A stretch of DNA of 64,000 bases from Mycobacterium sp. SMC-2. Lineage in GTDB: Bacteria; Actinomycetota; Actinomycetes; Mycobacteriales; Mycobacteriaceae. The first letter of the stretch is position 1. Every line of letters starts with the position of its first letter. Location of the stretch: the NCBI RefSeq assembly GCF_025263485.1, contig NZ_CP079863.1:2604001-2668000 (forward strand). Reading direction: 5' to 3'. The translations under genes and the position numbers were made by a program. Of the stretch, positions 50,518-59,890 are shown one piece after another. The notes beneath the pieces were generated by a model, which made no database searches, was not told the origin of the DNA, and worked only from the letters and a program-made list of their open reading frames with translations.

Positions 50518-50559
50518 ATATGTTGGGCGACAGAGTTTCCAGCCGCCGGAGGTCATCCC

Positions 50560-51720
50560 ATGGGCAGTGCCGTCAAGTATCAGCGCACTCTTTTCGAACC
50601 GGAGCACGACCTGTTCCGTGAGTCCTACCGCGCCTTCCTCGATCGCCATGTCGCGCCCTACCACGACGAGTGGGAGAAAGCGAAGATCGTCGACCGCGGC
50701 GTGTGGCTCGAGGCCGGCAAGCAGGGCTTCCTCGGCATGGCGGTGCCCGAGGAATACGGCGGTGGGGGCAACCCCGACTTCCGGTACAACACCATCATCA
50801 CCGAGGAGACCACCGCCGGTCGCTACAGCGGGATCGGCTTCGGGCTGCACAACGACATCGTGGCACCCTACCTGCTGGCCCTGGCCACCGAAGAGCAGAA
50901 GCAGCGCTGGCTGCCCAAGTTCTGCACCGGCGAGCTCATCACGGCGATCGCAATGACCGAGCCGGGAACCGGCAGCGACTTGCAAGGCATCAAGACCCGC
51001 GCGGTCGCCCACGGCGACCACTACGTGCTCAACGGCGCAAAGACGTTCATCACCAACGGAATCAACTCCGACTTGGTGATCGTGGTGGCGCAGACCGATC
51101 CGGACAAAGGCGCGCAGGGCTTTTCGTTGCTCGCCGTCGAACGCGGCATGGAGGGCTTCGAACGCGGTCGCCACCTGGACAAGATCGGGCTGGACGCGCA
51201 GGACACCGCCGAGTTGTCGTTCACCGACGTCAAGGTTCCCGCCGAAAACCTGCTGGGGCAGGAGGGCATGGGGTTCATCTATCTGATGCAGAACCTGCCG
51301 CAGGAACGGATTTCGATCGCCATCATGGCGGCCGCGGCGATGGAGCAGGTGTTGGAGCAGACGCTGCAATACACCAAGGAGCGCAAGGCATTTAACAAGC
51401 CGATCGGCAGCTTCCAGAACAGCCGCTTCGTGCTCGCCGAGCTGGCGACCGAGGCCACCGTGGTGCGCATGATGGTCGACGAATTCATCCGGCTGCACCT
51501 GGACAAGAAGCTGACGGCCGAGCAAGCGGCGATGGCCAAGTGGTACTCCACCGAAAAGCAGGTCCATCTGATCGACCGTTGCCTGCAACTGCACGGCGGC
51601 TACGGGTACATGCGCGAATACCCCGTTGCCCGCGCCTATCTCGACGCGCGGGTGCAGACCATTTACGGCGGCACGACCGAGATCATGAAGGAAATCATCG
51701 GCCGCAGCCTGGGCGTCTAG
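50560..51720 (+). CDS. fadE20: Acyl-CoA dehydrogenase FadE20
   Basis: 386 aa FAD enzyme of the long-chain/isovaleryl-type class. Visible are IAMTEPGTGSDLQGIKT (about residues 129-145), LNGAKTFITNG (about 157-167), QERISIA (about 248), which can supply the helix-G Glu base, and the C-terminal IYGGTTEIMKEI, where the alternative Glu position is Gly. The substrate is probably a longer acyl-CoA. SD CCGGAGG before the ATG. An ACCAACC palindrome marks its promoter. Confidence 0.93.
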   Translation: MGSAVKYQRTLFEPEHDLFRESYRAFLDRHVAPYHDEWEKAKIVDRGVWLEAGKQGFLGMAVPEEYGGGGNPDFRYNTIITEETTAGRYSGIGFGLHNDIVAPYLLALATEEQKQRWLPKFCTGELITAIAMTEPGTGSDLQGIKTRAVAHGDHYVLNGAKTFITNGINSDLVIVVAQTDPDKGAQGFSLLAVERGMEGFERGRHLDKIGLDAQDTAELSFTDVKVPAENLLGQEGMGFIYLMQNLPQERISIAIMAAAAMEQVLEQTLQYTKERKAFNKPIGSFQNSRFVLAELATEATVVRMMVDEFIRLHLDKKLTAEQAAMAKWYSTEKQVHLIDRCLQLHGGYGYMREYPVARAYLDARVQTIYGGTTEIMKEIIGRSLGV

Positions 51721-52293
51721 CCCCCAACGCCGTTGGTCGATCTGGGCGGCCAATCGCGCGGTGACGCAAAACGGGATCAATGCCCGACATGCGGCCGTTT
51801 TTTTCGGGTAGATCGCTGAACCGTTAATGGCGTCACGTACGGTCGGCGCATGTGTTTTGGGTACGTCGACCGCGCAATGGCGCACGGTCAAGCCGAAAAG
51901 CGCGACGCCGCTGAACAGCCGGGCAAGTTCGGCTACACCTGCGGGCGCGGAATCATTACGCGCGACGGCACTCGCGCCCTATTGCGCAGGCGGGCGCCGG
52001 GTTCGGGCGCCATTACGCGCGAGCGACGTGGCGGGTGGTCGCGATTTGAGCGTGGCTCGGCATCATTTCGACATCGACGTGGTATCCGTTTTTGCACTTT
52101 TCGTGATTTGACTTCGTATTCTTTGTTGGCTGGGGGAAAGTTGTGCGAGCCCGGCGATAATCGGGATCGGGACGGTGTTGTTTCCCCGCGGTCGGACTAC
52201 GGCCCGCTCACCGGCTGCACGGGTACGGGCATAGCCGCTGATAGGGGGCATAGCCGCCGGCTGGGAGGCTTGGTGAACGGGCAGAGAGGTCAC
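51721..52293. other. 573-bp region between fadE20 and the LGFP protein gene
   Basis: No convincing gene. A T7 run (51798-51804) flanked by CCCGA/TCGGG may end fadE20 transcription. CATTACGCGCGA occurs twice (51954-51965 and 52011-52022). In M. tuberculosis Rv2722 and Rv2723 (TerC-type) lie here; neither is present. A long leader for the LGFP gene is possible; no known riboswitch class recognised. Confidence 0.55.
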
Positions 52294-54471
52294 ATGCGCA
52301 GGCTGGTCGGGAGCGCACTGGTCAGCTTGGCCGCCACAGCGGTAGCCGCCGGCTTGCTGGCGCCCCCGGCGGCGGCGTCTCCCATCGGCGACGCCGAGGC
52401 GGCCATGATGGCGGCGTGGGAGGCGGCCGGCGGAGACGGTTCGCCCCTGGGCGCCCGCAAGGGCGATGTGTACCCCGCCGGCGACGGCTTCGCGCTGGAC
52501 TTCGACGGCGGCAAGATGTTCTTCACGCCGGCGACCGGCGCCAAATTCGTCTACGGACCGATCCTGGACAAATACGAGATGCTGGGTGGGCCCGCCGGCA
52601 GTGATTTGGGCTTTCCCGCCATCAATGAGGTGCCCGGCCTCGCGGGGCCCGACAGCCGCGTGGCCACCTTCTCGGCCAGCGACAAGCCGGTGATCTTCTG
52701 GACGCCCGACCACGGCGCGTTCGTGGTGCGCGGTGCGATCAACGCCGCCTGGGACAAGCTCGGCAGTTCCGGCGGCGTGCTCGGGGTTCCGGTCGGCGAC
52801 GAAACGTACAACGGCGAGGTGTCGGCCCAGAAGTTCAGCGGCGGCCAGGTCTCCTGGAACAGGCAGACGAAGCAGTTCACCACCGAGCCAACGGCTTTGG
52901 CCGACCAGCTGAAGGGGCTGCAGGTGGCGATCGATCCCACTGCGGCGATCAACATGGCCTGGCGCGCGGCCGGCGGTCCGAACGGCCCGTTGGGGGTCAA
53001 GAAGGGCGCGCAACATCCCGTCGGCGACGGCATCGTCCAGGACTTCGCCAACGGCAAGGTGTATTTCAGCCCGGCCACCGGTGCGAACGCGATCGAGAAC
53101 AACATCCTGGCCAAGTACGAGTCACTGGGCGGACCGGCCGGCGACCTGGGTTTCCCCACTTCAAACGAGTCCGACGGCGGCATCCCGTCCAGCCGCGTCG
53201 TCACCTTCTCGGGCGCCGATAAGCCGGTGATCTTCTGGACTTCCGAGCGCGGCGCGTTCGTGGTGCGCGGGGCCATGAAGGCGGCGTGGGACAAGCTCCG
53301 CGGCCCGGCCGGCAAGCTGGGCGCGCCCGTCGGGGACCAGGCCATGGACGGCGACGTGGTCTCCCAGCAGTTCGCCGGCGGCAAGATCTCGTGGAACCGG
53401 GCGAAGAACACGTTCAGCACGGACCCGGCCAATCTGGCGCCGCTGCTGTCCGGCCTGCAGGTGTCGGGGCAGAACCAGCCGAGCAGCTCGGCAATGCCCG
53501 AACATCCCAAGAACTTCACGTGGCAGTGGTGGTGGTTGCTGGCCGGCGTTCCTGTGCTGGTGCTGCTCGTCTTGGCGGGGTTGGTGGCCTTCGGTTGGCG
53601 CCGGCGTCGCGCCGCGCGCGCAGGCAGCGCCTACGAGCCGTACGGCGACCTCGATGTCGGTTACGCCGCCGCGGGTGACCAGCACTGGGGACACGACGAC
53701 GTCACCACCGAGCAGTTCGGCCGTCAGCCGGAAGCGGCCGACGCCCACGCCCCCGGTCGGGTCAGCTGGAGCCGGGGCGGCGCGGACGAGGGCCAACTCG
53801 GGGTCGACGAGAACCCCGACGCGGTGGACACCGACTCCTTCTCCGTGGTCTCGCCGGCGGACATGTCGGAGGCGGGCTACCCCGAAGCCGAATACGCCGA
53901 ACCGGAGTACGCGGAAGCCGAATACGCCGAACCGGAATACGCCGAAGCCGAATACGCCGAAGCCGAATATGCCGAAGTCGAGTATGCCGATGAGACGCAC
54001 GACGCCGCCCGCGAAGCAGAGCGCGCGGAGGACGACTACGTGGAGGCCGAATACCTCGACGTCGCGGTGCCGCACATGCCTCCGGAAGCCGAGTCCGGCG
54101 ACGGCGGCCCCGAGCCCGAACATCCGGATGTTGCCGCACCGCACGTCTCCGCGGACGTTGCCGAGGCCGAGGCCCCCGCGCCGGAAGTGATCGCGCCCGA
54201 GGCGGCCGCCGCAACCCAGCAGCGCGGCGGGCGGCACGCGGCCGCGGATGACGAGGCCAACGGCGCGGGGGCCGGCCCGCCCGGGCGCCCGACCATCCAC
54301 CTGCCGCTCGACGACCCCTACCAGGTGCCCGACGGATACCCGATCAAGGCGAACGCCCGCTTCGGGCTGTACTACACGCCGGGCAGCGAGCTCTACCACG
54401 ACACGCTCGCCGAAATCTGGCTGTCCAGCGAAGAAGTGGCGCAGGCCAACGGCTTCGTCAAGGCGGACTGA
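52294..54471 (+). CDS. LGFP-repeat surface protein with membrane anchor and C-terminal sunset-like domain (Rv2721c-like)
   Basis: 725 aa. Signal peptide (residues 1-29), then LGFP modules across about 45-390 (PLGARKG, LGFPA, LGVPVGD, PLGVKKG, LGFPT, LGAPVGD) of the kind that bind cell wall. A Ser/Pro linker leads to a single membrane helix (about 414-434) and a basic stop-transfer. The acidic part carries seven E-A/P/V-E-Y-A repeats (531-565), and the last 50 residues (YPIKANARFGLYYTPGSELYHDT...) resemble the small mycobacterial sunset domain. ATG at 52294; GTG at 52273 with its own GGGAGG is an alternative. Confidence 0.85.
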   Translation: MRRLVGSALVSLAATAVAAGLLAPPAAASPIGDAEAAMMAAWEAAGGDGSPLGARKGDVYPAGDGFALDFDGGKMFFTPATGAKFVYGPILDKYEMLGGPAGSDLGFPAINEVPGLAGPDSRVATFSASDKPVIFWTPDHGAFVVRGAINAAWDKLGSSGGVLGVPVGDETYNGEVSAQKFSGGQVSWNRQTKQFTTEPTALADQLKGLQVAIDPTAAINMAWRAAGGPNGPLGVKKGAQHPVGDGIVQDFANGKVYFSPATGANAIENNILAKYESLGGPAGDLGFPTSNESDGGIPSSRVVTFSGADKPVIFWTSERGAFVVRGAMKAAWDKLRGPAGKLGAPVGDQAMDGDVVSQQFAGGKISWNRAKNTFSTDPANLAPLLSGLQVSGQNQPSSSAMPEHPKNFTWQWWWLLAGVPVLVLLVLAGLVAFGWRRRRAARAGSAYEPYGDLDVGYAAAGDQHWGHDDVTTEQFGRQPEAADAHAPGRVSWSRGGADEGQLGVDENPDAVDTDSFSVVSPADMSEAGYPEAEYAEPEYAEAEYAEPEYAEAEYAEAEYAEVEYADETHDAAREAERAEDDYVEAEYLDVAVPHMPPEAESGDGGPEPEHPDVAAPHVSADVAEAEAPAPEVIAPEAAAATQQRGGRHAAADDEANGAGAGPPGRPTIHLPLDDPYQVPDGYPIKANARFGLYYTPGSELYHDTLAEIWLSSEEVAQANGFVKAD
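53884..53988. repeat. 15-bp in-frame repeat, seven copies
   Basis: Seven consecutive 15-bp units related to GAAGCCGAATACGCC encode EAEYA, EPEYA, EAEYA, EPEYA, EAEYA, EAEYA and EVEYA. Near-identity at DNA level suggests recent expansion. Copy number may vary between strains without breaking the frame. Confidence 0.95.
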
Positions 54472-54482
54472 CCCCGTCGGGG

Positions 54483-55181
54483 CTAGACCTTGCGGATCAC
54501 CGTGACGACCTTGCCGAGCACGGTCGCCTCATTGCCGGGAATGGGATCGAACGCCGGGTTGTGCGGCATCAGCCACACCTGACCGCCCGCGCGCTTGAAC
54601 GTCTTCACGGTGGCTTCGCCGTCGAGCATGGCCGCGACGATGTCGCCGTTGTCGGCGACGTTCTGCTGTCGCACCACCACCCAGTCGCCGTCGCAGATCG
54701 CCGCCTCGATCATGGAGTCACCGACGACCTTGAGCAGGAACAGCGTGCCCTCGCCGACCAATTCGCGCGGCAGCGGAAACACGTCCTCGACGGCCTCCTC
54801 GGCCAGGATGGGTCCACCGGCCGCGATGCGCCCGAGGACGGGTACGAACGTCGGCTCCGGCAGGGCGTCCGAGCCGGCGACTTCGGTGGCCGGTGCGGCC
54901 ACCCCGTCATCGGCGCCGCGGACATCAACCGCCCGGGGGCGGTTCGGGTCGCGACGCAGGTATCCCTTGCGCTCGAGGGTGCGCAGCTGATGAGCCACCG
55001 ACGATGTCGACGTCAGACCGACGGCGTCACCGATCTCCCGGATGCTCGGCGGGTAGCCGCGGCTGGTAACAGACGCGCGAATGACGTTCAGAATGGTGCG
55101 CTGCCGTTCGGTCAGCGATGAATCCACGGCGTGCAGCCGACCGTCCGCGCCGGCCGATGAGGTGTCCTTGCTGTCGCTCAT
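54483..55181 (-). CDS. lexA: LexA repressor
   Basis: 232 aa. N-terminal winged helix ([36 protein letters not shown]), self-cleavage site A121-G122 (RIAAGGP), and catalytic dyad S156 (GDSM) and K193 (TVKTF). It represses SOS genes until activated RecA promotes cleavage. Minus-strand TACATT (55189-55194) is seven nt before the ATG, and a LexA box lies further up, so it autoregulates. Convergent with the LGFP gene; only 11 bp separate the stops. Confidence 0.98.
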   Translation of the reverse strand: MSDSKDTSSAGADGRLHAVDSSLTERQRTILNVIRASVTSRGYPPSIREIGDAVGLTSTSSVAHQLRTLERKGYLRRDPNRPRAVDVRGADDGVAAPATEVAGSDALPEPTFVPVLGRIAAGGPILAEEAVEDVFPLPRELVGEGTLFLLKVVGDSMIEAAICDGDWVVVRQQNVADNGDIVAAMLDGEATVKTFKRAGGQVWLMPHNPAFDPIPGNEATVLGKVVTVIRKV

Positions 55182-55213
55182 GGCACTGAATGTAACCCCA
55201 CCGGGCCCAAGAA

Positions 55214-55229
55214 TCAAACATGTGTTCGA
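55214..55229. promoter_or_regulatory. lexA: LexA (SOS) box shared by lexA and chiZ
   Basis: TCAAACATGTGTTCGA matches TCGAAC-N4-GTTCGA in 11 of the 12 defined positions. It lies 33 bp upstream of lexA in the divergent lexA/chiZ region, as in M. tuberculosis. Confidence 0.88.
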
Positions 55230-55349
55230 CTAGCGTGTCGTGTTGCCGCGCTATCCGCGAAACCGCACGCCGACCCCGTTAATCACAAAGGTGTAACTCT
55301 TCGGCGGATCGGGTATTTCAGCCGCATGTCAACCCTGGCGACCACGAAC

Positions 55350-55372
55350 TTGTCGGTGGCGTGGTCTAGCGT
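55350..55372 (+). promoter_or_regulatory. chiZ: PafBC-type (RecA-NDp) promoter of chiZ
   Basis: TTGTCGGTG (55350-55358), 8 nt, TAGCGT (55367-55372) match TTGTCRGTG-N8-TAnnnT. RecA-independent damage induction of Rv2719c is established in M. tuberculosis. Expected transcript start is near 55379, giving a leader of about 93 nt. Confidence 0.85.
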
Positions 55373-55391
55373 TCGACTCGTGCGACACGCT

Positions 55392-55447
55392 TCGCTCACA
55401 TGTTCGGATTTCGAACACACGAGCGATACAGTCGAACAGCTGAGCGA
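55392..55447 (+). repeat. chiZ: Inverted and direct 16-bp repeats in the chiZ leader
   Basis: A, TCGCTCACATGTTCGG (55392-55407), is inverted relative to B, TCGAACACACGAGCGA (55411-55426), and C, TCGAACAGCTGAGCGA (55432-55447). B and C are direct copies 21 bp apart. In RNA, A can pair with B or with C, giving mutually exclusive hairpins just before the chiZ ribosome site. Confidence 0.75.
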
Positions 55448-55471
55448 ATCGAGTTGACCGGAGGAACGCAG

Positions 55472-55966
55472 ATGACAACCATCCACATGTTGGCGCCGCG
55501 CACCGGCAGCCTTCGGCGCCCGGTCAACGGGCCGGTCCAGGGGATTCGTTACGGCCGGGACGGGCTGGCCTGTTCCCGCCGGCCCGGTCCGCCGCGGCCG
55601 GCTGGAGCGCCCACGCGCTACCACGGCACCGGCGTCGCGATGTCCGGCGCGCCTCACCGCAGGCGCCCCGTCACGGTGGCGACCACCATCTGGCTCGCGC
55701 TGGCCGCCGGCGCGATCACCCTGTGGCTGGGCCTCGTCGGCAACGTCGGTCAGGTGCTCAACGGCGACTCCGGGAGTTCGGCCGCTCATGTGCCCGACAA
55801 ATTGGCCGTCGTGCGCGTAGAGGCGGGGGAGTCACTGCAAGACGTCGCGCACCGGGTGGCCCCCGACGCGCCGGCCCGCCAGGTCGCCGACCGCATCCGC
55901 GAACTCAACGACATCAACTCGCCGGCCCTGGTGGCGGGCCAGACGCTGATCGCCCCGGTCGGCTGA
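55472..55966 (+). CDS. chiZ: LysM-domain membrane protein ChiZ (Rv2719c-like)
   Basis: 164 aa: a basic disordered cytoplasmic N-terminus of about 65 residues, one membrane helix (about 68-90), and an extracytoplasmic LysM domain ([16 protein letters not shown] ... [12 protein letters not shown], about 113-161). In M. tuberculosis this damage-inducible protein affects division and has reported cell-wall hydrolase activity. SD GGAGGAA before the ATG. Promoter region carries a shared LexA box and a PafBC promoter. Confidence 0.92.
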   Translation: MTTIHMLAPRTGSLRRPVNGPVQGIRYGRDGLACSRRPGPPRPAGAPTRYHGTGVAMSGAPHRRRPVTVATTIWLALAAGAITLWLGLVGNVGQVLNGDSGSSAAHVPDKLAVVRVEAGESLQDVAHRVAPDAPARQVADRIRELNDINSPALVAGQTLIAPVG

Positions 55967-56103
55967 CGACCGCGCCGCTAACAGCCCTGGACCTCAGCTT
56001 GGCGGGCTCCGACGCTTCGCGTCCGCATTACCCGGGCGGGTGGGCGCGCGGGTACGCTCGAAGTGCTGCGGTACCTGGTTGTTGGCACGGCGAAGGAGCG
56101 GTC

Positions 56104-56568
56104 ATGCATTGCCCGTTCTGTCGCCATCCCGATTCCCGGGTGATCGACTCGAGGGAAACCGATGAAGGGCAGGCCATTCGGCGCCGCCGGTCGTGCCCCG
56201 AGTGCGGACGGCGGTTCACCACGGTGGAGACCGCCGTGCTGGCCGTGGTCAAACGCAGCGGCGTCACCGAACCGTTCAGCAGGGAAAAGGTCATCAGCGG
56301 TGTGCGCCGGGCCTGTCAGGGCCGCCAGGTGGACGACGATGCGCTGAACCTGCTGGCCCAGCAGGTCGAGGACGCCGTGCGTGCCGCGGGTTCGCCAGAG
56401 GTCGCCAGTCATGAGGTCGGCCTCGCCATCCTCGGCCCGCTGCGCGACCTCGACGAAGTGGCGTACCTGCGGTTCGCGTCGGTGTACCGATCCTTCGAAT
56501 CCGCGGAGGATTTCGAGCGCGAGATCCAGGCGCTGCGCGAACACCGCCAGGTCACCACACCGAGCTGA
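56104..56568 (+). CDS. nrdR: Transcriptional repressor NrdR
   Basis: 154 aa. Zinc ribbon C3-x2-C6 and C31-x2-C34 precedes the ATP-cone (from about residue 46, [24 protein letters not shown], read in parts). NrdR senses ATP/dATP and represses ribonucleotide reductase genes. GAAGGAG lies upstream of the ATG. Placed after chiZ as in M. tuberculosis. Confidence 0.97.
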   Translation: MHCPFCRHPDSRVIDSRETDEGQAIRRRRSCPECGRRFTTVETAVLAVVKRSGVTEPFSREKVISGVRRACQGRQVDDDALNLLAQQVEDAVRAAGSPEVASHEVGLAILGPLRDLDEVAYLRFASVYRSFESAEDFEREIQALREHRQVTTPS

Positions 56569-56609
56569 CGGCCCGGCTCGCCGCACCTCGCCGGGGCTAG
56601 TCTCGTTTC

Positions 56610-57095
56610 ATGCCCACCGACTTGCATCCCGATCTCGACGCCCTGGCACCACTTCTCGGCACGTGGGTCGGCCAGGGCGCGGGTGAATACCCGACGATCC
56701 AGCCCTTCGACTATCTCGAAGAAGTGGTCTTCTCCCACGTCGGCAAGCCGTTCCTGGCGTACTCGCAAAAGACCAAGGCGCCGGCCGACGGCAAACCGTT
56801 GCACGCCGAGACCGGATACCTCCGGGTGCCGCAGCCCGGCCACGTCGAACTGGTTCTGGCCCACCCGAGCGGCATCACCGAAATCGAGGTGGGCACGTAC
56901 ACGGTCAACGGCGATGTGATCGAGATCGAAATGTCCACCACGGAGGTTGGGCTGACCCCGACCGCCAAAGAGGTGAACGCCCTTGGCCGTTCCTTCCGCA
57001 TCGACGGTGACGAGCTGTCGTATTCGGTGCGGATGGGCGCGGTCGGGCAGCCCTTGCAACACCACCTCGCCGCGGTGCTGCGTCGACAGCGCTGA
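56610..57095 (+). CDS. Nitrobindin-like haem protein (Rv2717c-like)
   Basis: 161 aa ten-stranded barrel. The family motif LLGTWVGQGAGEYPTI (residues 15-30) and C-terminal QHHLAAVLRR, holding the likely proximal His, are present. Nitrobindins bind ferric haem and scavenge or isomerise peroxynitrite. TAGTCT (56598-56603) lies six nt before the ATG. Single gene between nrdR and a convergent PhzF-like gene. Confidence 0.92.
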   Translation: MPTDLHPDLDALAPLLGTWVGQGAGEYPTIQPFDYLEEVVFSHVGKPFLAYSQKTKAPADGKPLHAETGYLRVPQPGHVELVLAHPSGITEIEVGTYTVNGDVIEIEMSTTEVGLTPTAKEVNALGRSFRIDGDELSYSVRMGAVGQPLQHHLAAVLRRQR

Positions 57096-57109
57096 GCCGG
57101 CGCCGGGGT

Positions 57110-57796
57110 TCAGTCCAGGTGCGTCACACCGTCATTGACGACGCGGCCGGACACCCCCACCCAGCCCTCGGCGTTCCACGTCGTCTCGATGATCGATCCC
57201 TTGCCCTGGGTGATGTGCAGGTCGCGGCTGAGGTAGTCGGTGATTCGCATCGCGGCCGAGCCGGTCGCTTCGTCTTCCGGCACACCGAGGTTGGCGGCGA
57301 ACATGCGGGCGCGCAGCGATCCGCCGGACCGGTCGGTCCAGGCCCACAGGTAGTGCGCCGTGTCGTCGGGAAAATCGCCCGGGTCGGCCGCGAGAAGGTC
57401 AACGGCTGAACCGAATTCGTGCAGGGCTACCTCGGGCGCCCATTCGCAGCGAGCGCTGATGCGGGTGCGGTCGCCGGTGTAGCTCACCTGCACGAGGCCG
57501 GCCGGCACCTGCAGCGTCTTGATCGGCGTACCGTTCTCGCGCAACCACCACGATGCGCCGACGGTCGGATGCCCGGCGAAGGGAAGCTGGGTTTGCGGTG
57601 TGTAGATGGTGGCGCGCGCGGTGGACCCGCCGGCGGCGGGAAGCTCGACGAATACCGTTTCGCTGTAACCTAGTTGGGCTGCCAGCCGTTGGCGGCGCGC
57701 GGGTTCCACCCGGCTGGCGTCGACCACACCGAGCAAGTTACCGAAATTGCCGTTCTGGTCGGTGAACACCCGCAACACCGCCACGTCTATACCCAT
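57110..57796 (-). CDS. PhzF-family isomerase-like protein (Rv2716-like)
   Basis: 228 aa, a compact PhzF/diaminopimelate-epimerase-like fold: [17 protein letters not shown] (residues 9-25), catalytic Glu in GYSETVFVE (about 43-51), [11 protein letters not shown] (about 70-80) and [10 protein letters not shown] (about 180-189). Family enzymes isomerise small acids; the substrate here is unknown. Minus-strand TACAGT (57803-57808) six nt before the ATG. Confidence 0.88.
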   Translation of the reverse strand: MGIDVAVLRVFTDQNGNFGNLLGVVDASRVEPARRQRLAAQLGYSETVFVELPAAGGSTARATIYTPQTQLPFAGHPTVGASWWLRENGTPIKTLQVPAGLVQVSYTGDRTRISARCEWAPEVALHEFGSAVDLLAADPGDFPDDTAHYLWAWTDRSGGSLRARMFAANLGVPEDEATGSAAMRITDYLSRDLHITQGKGSIIETTWNAEGWVGVSGRVVNDGVTHLD

Positions 57797-57843
57797 GGCC
57801 CGACTGTACGACGCCGCACGGACCGGCAGCGAATGAATTTTGG

Positions 57844-58875
57844 TCAGGTAGCGCTGCGTTCGTCGGAGCCCATGGCGTTCAGCACGGCGACGCGGGTGGG
57901 CGCGGGGCCGCTGACGGCCTTTTCGCCGCCGCCGCTGCGCAGCAGCGCGCGCAGGGCGGCCTGATCGTGTTCGGCGGGCGCGGTGGTATCGATGAAGCGT
58001 TCGACGACGTCGATGAAGCGGACTGGGTCGTCGTGGAAGGGGAAGTGGCCGGAGCCTTCGAAGATTTCGAGGCGGGACCCGGGCATCGCGGCGTGCGCCA
58101 TCCACGCGTGGCGGACCGGGACGACCACATCCTTGGTGCCCCAGACGATCTGTACCGGGATGGCTTGGGTCAGATAGCACCGATCGAGCATGGTGACGAT
58201 CTGCCCGCGCCAGTCCACCACCGCCCGCAGGGTCCGGCTGAAAGCCGCCGAGGCCGTCGGCTCCGGCAGGTCATCAAGGATCCGCAAGACGTTGGGCAGG
58301 TCGCGGCCCAGGCCGGTCGATCCGATCGCCAGGCCCGCTATCCGTCCCGCCAGCTGAACCGCCGGCAGTACGAGGGGGAGCCGCAGCAAGGCCAGGGCCT
58401 CGCTGCCCATCGGCAACGAGGCCAGCCGGAGCGCGACGTTGACGTCCTTGGTGACGCCGCCGGCCGCGACCAGGATCAGCCGCTCGACCAAATGCGGGAA
58501 CTGGTAGGCGAATTGCATGGCCACGCCGCCGCCCAGGGAATGACCGACCACCGTCACCCGCTCGATGTCGAGCACGCTGAGCAGGTCGCGCATCCCGTTC
58601 GCGTAGGCGGCGACCGAGTAGTCGGCGCGCGGTTTGTCGGATCGGCCGTGGCCCAGCAGGTCCGGGGCGATGACCGTGAACCGCTGAGCGAGCTTGGCCT
58701 GCACGGTATTCCAGGTGGTGGAGTTGTCGCCGATCCCGTGGACCAGCAGGATCGCCGGCCCGTCACCGGCGATTCGGTAGGCCCGGCGGTAGCCGTGGAT
58801 GGTGCGGAACTCCAGGCGGGGTGCGGCCACCTCGCGCACCGGGCGGAGAGTGCTCTTGCGCTTCCGCTCGGTCAT
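57844..58875 (-). CDS. Alpha/beta hydrolase (Rv2715-like)
   Basis: 343 aa. Oxyanion loop [13 protein letters not shown] (about residues 43-55), nucleophile elbow GHSLGGG (about 109-115), Asp in WGTKDVVVP (about 239) and His in [11 protein letters not shown] (about 267) complete the triad. Broad class of esterases and C-C hydrolases; substrate unknown. It lies 43 nt downstream of the PAC2 protein gene on the same strand. Confidence 0.9.
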   Translation of the reverse strand: MTERKRKSTLRPVREVAAPRLEFRTIHGYRRAYRIAGDGPAILLVHGIGDNSTTWNTVQAKLAQRFTVIAPDLLGHGRSDKPRADYSVAAYANGMRDLLSVLDIERVTVVGHSLGGGVAMQFAYQFPHLVERLILVAAGGVTKDVNVALRLASLPMGSEALALLRLPLVLPAVQLAGRIAGLAIGSTGLGRDLPNVLRILDDLPEPTASAAFSRTLRAVVDWRGQIVTMLDRCYLTQAIPVQIVWGTKDVVVPVRHAWMAHAAMPGSRLEIFEGSGHFPFHDDPVRFIDVVERFIDTTAPAEHDQAALRALLRSGGGEKAVSGPAPTRVAVLNAMGSDERSAT

Positions 58876-58918
58876 CTCGCACCTCGGTGTCGGGCCGGGC
58901 CGAGGCCGGGCGGAAAGG

Positions 58919-59890
58919 TCAGACCTGGTCGCCGTCGTCGCGCTTCTTCTCCGCCTCTTGGGCGAGGAATCGTTCAAACTCGGCGCCAAGCTCGTCGCCG
59001 CTAGGCAGGTCCTCGTCGCGAGTCAGTAACGACCTGTTCTCCTGAGCGTCGATGAAGGCATCGTACTGGCGCTCGAGCGCGGTCACCACTTGAGCAACCT
59101 CCGCGCTCGCCTCGACCTGCTCGTCGATCTTGGTGCGGATAATCGCCGCCGCTTCGGTCAACGCCGTCAGCGGCAGCTCGAGCGACGCGGTCTTGGCCAC
59201 TTGCGCGAGCAACGCCTCGGCGGCGGCCGGGTAGTCGGTCTGCGTCAGGTAGTGCGGCACGTGCACGGTGTAACCGACGACCTCGTGGCCGTGCTGGGCC
59301 ATCCGGTATTCCAACAAATTCGACGCGCTGCCGGGAACCTGGATCTCGGAAATCCACGGCGTGAACTCGGCGATCAACTCGGGGTTGTTGGAGTGCGCGG
59401 TCATCGTGATGGGCCGCGTGTGCGGAACCGCCATCGGGACGGTGCCCAGGCCGATGGTCTGGCGCACGTTCAGCCGCTCGGCCAGCAGGCGTACCGCGGT
59501 GATGAACCGCTCCCACTTCAGATCCGGTTCCATGCCGGCGAGCAGCAGGAAGGGGGTGCCGACGGTGTCGCGCAACGCATACAGGCTCAGTTCCGGGTCG
59601 TCATAGTTGGTGAAGTGATCGGTTTTGAAGGTCATGAGCGGCCGCCGCGACCGGTAGTCCAGCAATTCGTCGATGGCGAAGGACGCGACCAGCTCGGTGT
59701 CCAGAGCAGCCTTCAGATGCGACGAGGCCAGCCGGATCGCGTGGCCGGCATCCGAGAAGCCCTCCAACGCGTGCACCAGCACGGGGCCGCGGCCATCCGA
59801 CGTCGACAACTGCGGCGCCGGTCGCTCGAGCTCGTACATGCCGGCCTGTCCCGGCTGGTGGTACTGCTCCTGCGGGTCCTGACTAGCCAT
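58919..59890 (-). CDS. PAC2-family (proteasome assembly chaperone 2-like) protein (Rv2714-like)
   Basis: 323 aa. The PAC2 fold runs over about residues 35-290: VLVHALEGFSDAGHAIRLAS (37-56, read in parts), LLLAGMEPDLKWERF, and PHTRPITMTAHS near 161. The Rv2714 structure shows an ATP-grasp-unrelated PAC2 domain, but its role is not settled. GAGGAGGCG lies upstream of the ATG. Acidic C-terminal tail (EKKRDDGDQ). Confidence 0.9.
   Translation of the reverse strand: MASQDPQEQYHQPGQAGMYELERPAPQLSTSDGRGPVLVHALEGFSDAGHAIRLASSHLKAALDTELVASFAIDELLDYRSRRPLMTFKTDHFTNYDDPELSLYALRDTVGTPFLLLAGMEPDLKWERFITAVRLLAERLNVRQTIGLGTVPMAVPHTRPITMTAHSNNPELIAEFTPWISEIQVPGSASNLLEYRMAQHGHEVVGYTVHVPHYLTQTDYPAAAEALLAQVAKTASLELPLTALTEAAAIIRTKIDEQVEASAEVAQVVTALERQYDAFIDAQENRSLLTRDEDLPSGDELGAEFERFLAQEAEKKRDDGDQV

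Noticed and set aside
48970..51891. Minus-strand open frame of over 900 codons across hflX and fadE20
   Set aside because: It is antisense to two clearly recognised genes with all family motifs; long antisense frames are expected in high-GC DNA with G/C third positions.
51850..52272. Upstream extension of the LGFP protein frame to 51850
   Set aside because: The added 140 residues would precede an obvious signal peptide; start contexts at 52273/52294 are better.
52100..52293. Riboswitch (c-di-AMP or c-di-GMP type) before the LGFP gene
   Set aside because: Some G-rich and CGAGCCC-like pieces are present but the conserved core sequences of these classes are not.
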